DNA from: Aliikangiella marina
Lineage (GTDB): Bacteria > Pseudomonadota > Gammaproteobacteria > Enterobacterales > Kangiellaceae
Assembly: GCF_007004765.1 (NCBI RefSeq)
Contig: NZ_VIKR01000001.1
Location: forward strand, 1,240,001 to 1,304,000
Length of the DNA: 64,000 bases
Direction of reading: 5' to 3'
The notes under the pieces: generated by a model
Told to the model about the DNA's origin: nothing
What the model saw: the letters and a program-made list of their open reading frames with translations, nothing else
Database searches by the model: none
Shown here: positions 17,543-27,600 of the stretch, in pieces
Layout: the number at the start of each line of letters is the position of its first letter
Position numbering within the stretch: position 1 is the stretch's first letter
Made by a program: the position numbers and the translations under genes

Positions 17543-18532
17543 TTAATTGGTTAATAAACTTGCATTCATAACTCCTGCCATTCCTACTAACACTCTCCTA
17601 CTGCCACTATAAGGTTGCCTTCCATGTGAGAACAACATATTATCAAGCAGCATTAAGTCTCCTTCATGCCAATCAAACGTTATCATATTCTGCTCATAAG
17701 CCTTTCTAATAATATTTAACATATCAGCATCAATCTCATCACCATTACCGAAGTAAACATTTCTTGGCAAGTTATCTTTTTCAAATGTGTCTAATAAGCT
17801 TTTTTCGTTATCTTCACCTAAACTAGAGACGTGAAATAAGTGGGCCTGATTAAACCATACTTTCTCCATCGTTTTGGGGTGGTTATAAGCAGCCCCAGCT
17901 AATTGACTAGTACGTAAATCATTGTCACCTCGCCATTCAAAATTTATGGCATTATTACTACAAAATTCTTCTACTTCTTTTCGGTCATTCGTTTGAAAGA
18001 CTTCTTGCCAAGGTAAATCGATATCTCCATAGTTCCTAACATATAACAATTTTTTACGCTCAAACTCTTCCCGAATCTCGGCAGGTATAGCTTGATAAAC
18101 CTTTCTGCTGTCAGCAATGGGTGTAGCGCCACCTACTTCTGCAGGTTTAACACAATAAAAAGCAATTTGCATCGCCCATTCATTTGAATAGGCATTTTCA
18201 TTATGTAAACCGATCGTTTCTTCCGGGTGATATTCAGAAGAAGTATAGATTCTACCTCGCATTTTAGTTCGCGGCGTTGAGCGATAATTATATTCTAGAA
18301 GCTTATCATCAAATAAAGTCGTCAATACTCGCTCTAGCTTTTTGCTACCTTGAATAGGTAGCTTCCTAATAACGACAGCGCCATAGCTGTTTAATAATGT
18401 TTTTATTGACTCAGTATTGCTTTGCAGCCATGTATTTAGTTCACCCGCAGCAACATCAACCGGAAGTAAAATACTTTCACCTCCTAGTTTTTCTAATTTT
18501 TTCACAGTATTATCTATTGTGTTTTGCATCAT
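17543..18532 (-). CDS. SyrP/VioC-like Fe(II)/2-oxoglutarate amino-acid hydroxylase (second copy)
   Basis: 329 residues from the ATG at 18532, which follows GGTGAG; the frame extends upstream to a TTG at 18586 without a ribosome site. The iron ligands are His and Glu of GLHNENAYSNEW (about 110 and 112) and the His of FSHGRQPY (about 303), with the 2-oxoglutarate Arg in SGSRR. It has the same NRPS-associated motif set as the 14177-15130 protein (STPRTK, YTSSEYHPE) but a low overall match to it. Probable beta-hydroxylation of an amino acid, on a T domain or free. It begins the tailoring block 90 bases after the thioesterase-ending NRPS-6. Confidence 0.9.
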   Translation of the reverse strand: MMQNTIDNTVKKLEKLGGESILLPVDVAAGELNTWLQSNTESIKTLLNSYGAVVIRKLPIQGSKKLERVLTTLFDDKLLEYNYRSTPRTKMRGRIYTSSEYHPEETIGLHNENAYSNEWAMQIAFYCVKPAEVGGATPIADSRKVYQAIPAEIREEFERKKLLYVRNYGDIDLPWQEVFQTNDRKEVEEFCSNNAINFEWRGDNDLRTSQLAGAAYNHPKTMEKVWFNQAHLFHVSSLGEDNEKSLLDTFEKDNLPRNVYFGNGDEIDADMLNIIRKAYEQNMITFDWHEGDLMLLDNMLFSHGRQPYSGSRRVLVGMAGVMNASLLTN

Positions 18533-18622
18533 ATTACTCACCAATTTAAAATGTTGTAGTTCTTTATAATTACAATGCTTGATCAATACGCTTAATTGAC
18601 AAAAAATCTAGCGATTCATTTT

Positions 18623-21600
18623 TCAAACACATTCATTGATCTGTATGGCAATCCGCTCAGCTGATTCTTTTTCTAAAATACTAAAATGATCTCCATCCAC
18701 TTCATTGTAATAGATTTGCCCACTCGTATAGTTTCCCCAATGCTCTCTTAGTTCAAAGTTTGTTTTTCCTGCTTTAAATACTACCGTCGAGGCATTAATT
18801 TTTTTGCTTGGTTGAAAACAAATATTCCTTTGACAATTAATAAGCTTTGCAATATTACCTTTTAATCCGGATTGGACTGGTAATAAACGTTCGTTATCAT
18901 TATCCCGCTTATCTAATGAAGCACTTCCATCAATAACCACCAGGGTGATCTTTCTAGTTGAGTCAGACTCTAATTGACGAGCCATTTGATAAGCAACCGC
19001 AGCCCCCATTGAGTGACCAATAAGTAATAGTTCAGCATTACTTGGAAGATTGCTTAACTTACTTATATTATAGCTTGCAATCTCCTCAATACTCGTATGC
19101 GGCTCTTCATCATCATAGAGCCCTAACGCATCAAGTCCTACAGGAACGATTTTAGAATCAAGATGCTTGACAATGTCATGGAATATATGACTGCTGCCGC
19201 CTAAACCCGGAACAAGCACTGCAAGCTTATTGCTAGCTTTTAATTCAAGTGACGGCTTAACTTGATTATCACACTCAAGCATTTTCTGTTCTATCAGCAC
19301 CGCTTGGCTTTCTATAGTTTGCCTTTGAAACAACTCATTAATTGAAACAACTAAAGAAAATACTTCTTTGATAGTCGAAGAAAGCTTCACCGTAAGTAAG
19401 GAATGACCACCTAACTCAAAGAAATTGTCTGTGGTACCTATTTGACTTTTATTAAACAACCTCCTCCAGATTTCTGAAAGAGTCGCTTCTGTCAAGGAGC
19501 GGGAAAACTGACGTTCACTCTTATCATCGCTAACACAAGAAATTTCTGGTAAATTTTTGTAATCAATCTTGCCATGAATTGTCATCGGCAACTCACTCAA
19601 TATTACGTAGTTAGTAGGTATCATATAACTTGGCATTCGAGACTCTAATGCTCTTTTTATTTGACTTAGGGCTTGGTATGATTTGCCACTACTAGTTTTG
19701 AGTACAATATAAGCTGTTAAGGATTTTTGTTTTTGAGTATTATCTTGACATAATACCGCACAGCAAGCGACTTCCTCGCATTTCGAAATTTGTGATTCGA
19801 CCTCAGAGATTTCTATTCTGAAGCCTCGAATTTTAACTTGGTTGTCAAGCCGCCCAAGATATTCTAAATTACCATCATCAAGATACCTGACAAGATCCCC
19901 TGTACAGTATAGTCTTTCGCCTTTTCTAAAAGGGGAATTTATAAACTTTTCTGCTGTCAGTCGTGGTTGATTTAAGTACCCCCTAGCGATTGATTCTCCG
20001 CCAATGTATAAAACCCCCACACTTCCGAATGGTACTAATCTGAAATTATTATCTAGAATATATAAGCGTTTGCCTGCAAAGGCTTTACCAATTGATATTT
20101 TTTTATCGCTCGCTATCTTCGCTAAAGTTGAGGTTATAGTGGCTTCTGTTGGCCCATATGCATTGTATAGAATTGTCTTTCCGTTATTCACTTTCAACCA
20201 TTGAGTAACAATGGAACTCTGCAGCTGCTCTCCACCGACTACTAATTCTTCGATAGTTGTATTTTGCCAAAAGCCTTGTGCTTCATTATTATTTGTTAAC
20301 TCTGCCAGATATCCAGGTGACAAATCGGTAAGGGTTATATTTCTAGTATTACAGTAATGATAAAATTTACTTGCACTCCATAAATCGGAATCTCTCATAT
20401 GCAAGCAACTGCCACTAATCAATGAAGCAAATGTCTGCTCAAAAAAAGTATCGAAACCAAATGATGAAAACTGTAATACTTGCGACTTATCATTAAGTTC
20501 AAACTCTTGCCTGACAAAGCCGATATGACTTTCAATTGCACGATTCTCAATCATGACACCTTTAGGTTTGCCAGTTGATCCAGAGGTGTAAATCACATAA
20601 GCCAAGTCACTTTGGTTCTTTTTCTGATAGCTGCTTTCTAAAAATCGACCATCAAAATAATTTAGGATACTTTTGTTAGATAAGTCATCGACGAGTATCT
20701 TTTTCAACCCCTCAAAACGTTTAATTTTATTCGATAATTCACTTTGAGTGATCATTAAAGAGCAGCGCGAATCCTGTAAAATATCATGTAGCCTTTGTTC
20801 AGGATAACTATCGTCAATAGGTAGAAATGCATGGCCACTTTTCATAACAGCTAAGGTAGAGACTATTGTTTCAAGTGAGCGTTTAAGCTGAATAGCGACG
20901 ACTTCATTGTTTTTGGTGGTTAATTTCTGAATAAGAGCAGCTCGATGAGAAGACAGCCTCTCTAGTGCCGAATAAGACAAATGCTGTGGTATTTTATGGT
21001 CCTCTATAACTATTGCAATACGATCAGCTACTTGTGTACTTTTTTGCCTAATCTGCTCAATGAGATCGACTTGTGTCGATGAGCTCTTTATACTTTTCCC
21101 AAAATCTTCGGTTAAATTTTCGACTTCTGCTTTTGAAAGCATTGGTATCTGACTCAGCTTGGCGCTGGGTGAATCTACAACACCTTGCAAGACTTGAATC
21201 AAATGTTTAGTGATAGTTTTAATTCGAGAACTAGTAAAGATCGCCTTATCAAACTCAGTAGCTATTAGTCCACCAGAACGATTTAAACTAACATCGATAG
21301 AAATATCAAATTTCGATACTACGTTTTCTACTACTTCAGGTTGTCTATTACGATAAGAAATCGTGGAAGATGACAAATTAGTTTCGATTGCATTCATTGT
21401 TAGCATAATTTGAAACAATGGAGAATGCTTAGCACTGCGCGGCAACTTAGCTAAATCTACTAACTTTTCGAAAGGTACATCTTGATTTTCTTGGGCTTCG
21501 AGATTAATCCTTTTTACGTGCTTTATTAAATCAAAAAACGTGTCAAAAGCAGTACTTGTTCTAAGCACTAGCGTATTAACAAAAAAGCCAATCAAAGGTT

Positions 21601-24600
21601 CCAGTTCGACTTGAAGTCGATTCGCCATTACCGTTCCAATTAAAATATCTTGACTATTGCTATGCCTCGATAAAACAATCGTTAACGCTGAATGAATCAG
21701 CATAAATGGAGTGACTTCTAAATTTTGAGCTAAATCGATAATCTGATGTGATAAAGTCTTTGGTATGCTTATATTGACGATAGAGCCATTATGCTGTTTT
21801 ACCGAAGGTCTCTCAAAATCCAATGGTATTGAATGAACCGAGGGCGTATTTTTGAGGTGTTCTTTCCAATAATTGTATTGTTCATCTAATAAGTTATCTT
21901 GCAACCATTCCTTTTGCCAAACAGAATAGTCCGCGTACTGGATCGCTAATGCTTGTTGCTTTATGGGTTTGCCGCGAACAATCGACTGATAGTTTTCCTT
22001 GAACTCCTTCAAAAAGATATCTAATGACCAACCATCAGCAGCTATGTGATGCATAGTTATTAATAATAGCCCTTGATAGTTATCATTATCTTTACCGAGA
22101 TTTAAGTAGCTTGCGCGTATCATTAAATCTTTATCTAGTCGAAAAGGAATTATCTGTTCGTCTTTAGTGCTTTTCCTTAGTTCTCTCAATCGATTTTGCT
22201 TGCTTAACTTGCTTAGATTTTTGTTAGAAATCTTAAATTTAAAATTCCGCTTTACCTGCTGTAAAGGCCCTCGACTTGCTTCTTTATAAGTGGTTCTTAA
22301 TATTTGGTGTTTTTGAATAATTGCAATAATCGCTTTTTCTGCACTCTTCACACAAAATTTATCTTTGACTGGTAAACTAAACGGCATGTTATATTCATAA
22401 CTACCCCCCTCCATTCTATCGATAAACCACATTCTTTCTTGTGCAAATGACAATGGATAACTAGAACCCTGAGAAGTCACAGAATGAATTTGTTGTCTAA
22501 TACCTGAGTCATCACATTGCTCAAGCAAATTTGCTATACCCTCTATTGTCGGGAAGTCAAAAATTGCATTTATTTTTATTTCTCGATTAAATTTTTGACG
22601 CAGCTCCGATGTTAATCTTACAACTAGTAGAGAATGCCCGCCCAATTCAAAAAAGTTACTATTAATACCAATATTATTACTATCCAAGCTTAATAAGCTT
22701 GCCCATATTTCGATCAAATCTTTCTGAATTTTTGTTTTTGGCGCTTTAATTACCTGTTCCGTAAAAGAAAGCTCAGGTATTGGCAAAGCTTTTTTATCGA
22801 TTTTACCATTTGGTGTTAAAGGAAATTTATCTATTATCATAAATGAAGATGGCATCATGTATTCGGGTAAATTCTCAGCTACTAACTGATGACATCCACT
22901 GATTATTTCTTGTTCTAATTTTTCTGCTCGCCCAGATTCATTAGCAATGATATATGCAATAATTGAATCTCCTTGACTCGCGATCTTAACAGCTCTTACA
23001 ATAACATCCTTCACCATATAGCATTGTCTTAATTGATGCTCAATCTCTTCAAGCTCAATTCTAAATCCGCGTACTTTAACTTGTTGATCAAGCCTTCCTA
23101 AATATTCAAGATCATTGAGTGAATTAGCTCCTGGTAAATATCTTACTAAATCACCAGTTTTATAGAGTCGCCCTCCTGGATGGTCACTAAAGTTAGCCGG
23201 GATAAACTTTTCTGCAGTAATACTCGGTCTATTATGATAACCTCTAGCAAGACCATGTCCACCGATATAGAGCTCTCCAGGCGTACCAAGCGGCGCTAAA
23301 CTACCCAATTGATCTAATACAAATAATTGAGTGTTAGCTAACGGGCGACCAATATTGTCAGAGCCATTTAATTGTCTTAACGTAAAGGTCGAGTATGTTG
23401 TCGTTTCAGAGGGCCCATATAAATCATACACCTTAGAAATCGAGGTTTCTTGATACAATCGATCGACTAACTGTGTCTGCAGCGGTTCGCCAGCTAAATT
23501 AATTACCTCGATATTTGGTGGTATTTGTTGGCTATCGAGGAGTGCTGCCGCAGCTGACGGTACCGTATTGATTAGTGTTGTTTGATATTTTGTATTGTGC
23601 TCAGAAAAGCTTAGAATAGAATCTGTGAGTATACATTGATCACCTGAGGTCAGGGGTAGAAAAATTTCAAACGCCGATAAGTCAAAGCAAATTGATGTGC
23701 TGGCTAACAAGCTCTTACGTTCTGAGTGATTAAAATTCGAGCGTCCCCAACTGAGCAATGACATTAAACTATTATGCTTGACTGAGACGCCTTTAGGTTT
23801 ACCAGTACTGCCAGACGTATAGACTAAATAGAAAATGTTTTGTGAATTAAAATGGTTAAAAGACCTATTCTGGAAGTCCTTTGATACCATTGAATTGACA
23901 AATGGTATTGCTTTAATATCGACTAAAGCAGTATTTTTATACTGGTGACTATTGTTGATTTCACTCAGCTTTAAGTCTTTACTAACGGCCAAATCAGTGA
24001 CAATCATCTGTAAATTGCTATCTACAATAATGTCATGCAGCCTATTGATTGGGTACTTTGGATCTAGGGGAACGTAGGCATTGCCCGTCTTCAAAATAGC
24101 TAGCATGCTAATAACCATTTCAACAGAACGATCTAAACAAATGCCAACGAAACCATTCACCACGAATTTTGGATGATTCAACAAGGTAGTCGCTAGAGCA
24201 TTTGCGCGTTTATTCAGTTCGAAATAGCTTAATTGTTGATCTTTATAAACAAGTGCAATTTTATCAGGATTATCATCTACTCTCAGTTCAAATAGTTGTT
24301 GAACTAATAGCTCTTCATTGTATAAATGCTTAGTATTATTGAGGTCTTGAGTTAACAGTTTGACCTCTCCGTCAGATAACATCGCCAAAGAATTTAATGA
24401 AGCTAAGGGCTTGCGAATAATTTCAAGCAATAATTGTTTAAAATGATTATGAAGAGTCTCGATAAACTGTCGATCAAAATATTCTTTATTGTACTCCCAG
24501 CTAAGCTCCCCTCCGTTTCGACTAAAATCAACATTAACAGACAACTCATATTTTGCATAGGTGTCAGGCTTAAAACTTATCTTGCTATTTTGTTCTACGG

Positions 24601-27600
24601 TAGAGGTTCGCTTGAAACTCGCAGTTGTATTCATACTCAACATTACCTGGAACAATGGCGAGTATTTTGAGCTTCGATTTACATTGCACCGATCGACTAA
24701 ATATTCAAAAGGCACATCTTGATTGACTTGGCCCTCTAAATTAATCGTTTTAATATGATTTAAGAAATCTTGAACTTTATCATGTCGTGTACTACTCCTT
24801 AAGACCAACATATTGACAAAATAACCTATTAGCGGCTGAGTTTCAGCTTGAGTTCTATTTGCTGTTGGTGTTCCGATGACAATATCAGAAGTGTTACTGT
24901 GCCTAGCCAAGGTTAACGCCAGTGCCGCGTGAGCTAGCATAAATGTAGTTAATCCATGTTCCTGACTAAAATTGATTACCGTCTCACAAAAAGTTGAAGA
25001 AAGAGATTGACTTATTAGCTCTCCACTTACTTCCTGCATGGCTCTACGAATTTTTTTCATCGGTAAACTATGCACTTCAGGAGCCCCGTCAAGCTGTCTT
25101 TCCCAGTATTTTAATTGTTCGTTTAGGACATCTCCTGTTAACCATTGTTTTTGCCATACAGCATAGTCTATATATTGAATGTTAAGTGGGCTTAAAGGAC
25201 TCTCTGTTCCATTCACAATAGATTGGTAAAGCGTATTAAATTCTTCTTCAAGTATATTTAGTGACCAACCATCTGCAGCAATATGATGTAGTATGAAAAC
25301 AAGCATTCCTCTCCTTGCGCAGTTGGATTCTAGTAAATTAATATAGATTGCTCTTATTGGGATCTCTTTATCGAGTTTAAAAGGCCGATTACCTTCATTG
25401 GTCAATATGTGCGCTAAAGACTTTGTTTTTGCGTGACTATTTAATTGAGCTAGGTTTATCTTGTTTAATTGGAATGAAAAGTCTTCTTGGACTTTTTGAA
25501 GAGGCCCATTTTTGTCTTCAATAAAAATAGTACGGAGTGTCTCATGTTTTTGTATTATGCGAATTATTGCTTTTTCAGCATATTCAGAATCAAAATCTCC
25601 ATCGATATATTTGCTATAAGGTATGTTGTATTCAGGACTTTCACCTTGCAGCTTATTAATAAACCATAATCGTTCTTGCGCAAACGATAGTGGCATCCCG
25701 TTTTTCTTTCTTGCGACCTTGGTAACTTTAGTCCTCAACTTATCCGCCGATTTATCATCAATATGTTTTGCTAAATCGTTGAGTTTAGGATGATTAAAGA
25801 TACTCGAAACAAGAATTTCCTTTTTAAGTTCTTCTCTAATCGCTGCAACCAACTGAACTGCGAGTAAGGAGTGTCCTCCTAGAATAAAAAAGTCGTCATA
25901 AACACCAATCGTTTTTTGTTTCCGGTTTAATAAACTACTCCAGATACCACATAAAGCTTTTTCAGTCGATGAATTAGGCGCTACATAATTATCATTGACT
26001 AGCACCTCCTTAGGTTTCGGTAGTGCTTGAAGATCTATTTTTCCATTAAGATTGACTGGAAAGTCATCGATTGCAACTAGATTTTGAGGAACCATGTAGT
26101 CTGGCAGAACGTTCCTAAGCCGTTCTTTGATCTTCTTAATGCTTTCATTTTTATTGCCTTTGTATTTGTCTGCTAAAACGACATACCCGATTAATAATCT
26201 CTCGTTTTGTTGACTGACCGACACTATAACGATCGCTGACGAAACATCTTCACAATTAGCTAATTGAGCTTCAATTTCTCCTAGCTCAATCCTAAAACCA
26301 CGAATTTTAACTTGTTTATCAACTCGCCCCACAAAATCGATATTCCCATCTTCCAAGTACCTAACTAAATCACCAGTTTTGTATAGCGCTTCGTTGTAAG
26401 CGGGTTTGAATGTATTGTGATTAAAATGCAAATCCGATAACTGAGGTCTACCTAGATAGCCTTTTGCGACTCTCAGCCCACCAAGGTAAAGTTCGCCAAT
26501 ACTACCCAAAGGAGCAAGTGTTTTATCTTTGGCTAAAATATAAGCTGTTCCTGTTATTAGTGGTTTACCGATTGGAACACTTTTTTTATCGTCGAGATAC
26601 GATTTAGAAAGTTTTAATGACGTGCTAAACGTTGTAGCCTCAGTTGGACCATAGACATGAATAAGCTGAACAGTATTTCTAGTATCTAAAAAATGATTCA
26701 CGGCTGTATAATTTGATTGTTCCCCTCCAAACAATAAGTACTTAAGTTTTTTTAGTGGCGCATCAGGAGAATAGGATAAATGATTAAACATCGCAGTAGT
26801 TATGAACAATGTTGTAACATTTTGCTTAGTTAATTGAATATTAAGCGTCTTTGGCTCTAATAAGACATTTTTGGGTACAATATAGCTTTTAGCGCCATGA
26901 CATAAGCATGACCAAATTTCGAATGTGGCAGCGTCGAAAGATAGATTTGCTGCCTGACCGACAACATGCTCGGAAGTTATCTTCAAATAGTTTGATTCAT
27001 TGACCAAACCTGAGACATTACCATGACTTACCATTACACCTTTTGGTTTACCTGTACTCCCAGAAGTATATATGACGTAACAGAGCGTATCACAGTTTAA
27101 CCCTTTAACTTCAGATAAATTGTTGTAGGAAAAGTCCGCTAATTGGCCGAGTATCGATTCAACATCTAGTTTAAGAACACTATCGCCAGCATCATCAAAT
27201 CGATTATCAGTAGCTAACAATACTTTAGGTGAGGCGTCAGCAACTATTTGACTAATACGCGCAGGAGGCAATGAAGAGTCTATTGGTATATAGGCAGCTC
27301 CAACTTTTAATATCGCGAGCATAGAAATATATAGCTTGACGCCAGAGTCCATACAAACAGCGACCTTATCACCAACTTGCAATGCATTGTTTTGCTGCAA
27401 ATATCTCGCTAATTGATTGGCCTGGCTATTTATCTGACCATAACTAAAATGACATGGCATACCTTTTTCATTTTCAAATGTTAATGCAACTGACTCCCCC
27501 GCCTTTCTGCAACTATGCTCAACCTGTTGATGAACGAGCTGAAAAGGTAACGTCTTCTGATATTTTTGATTTAATCCTAAGCTAAGATGTCTTAGTTCAG

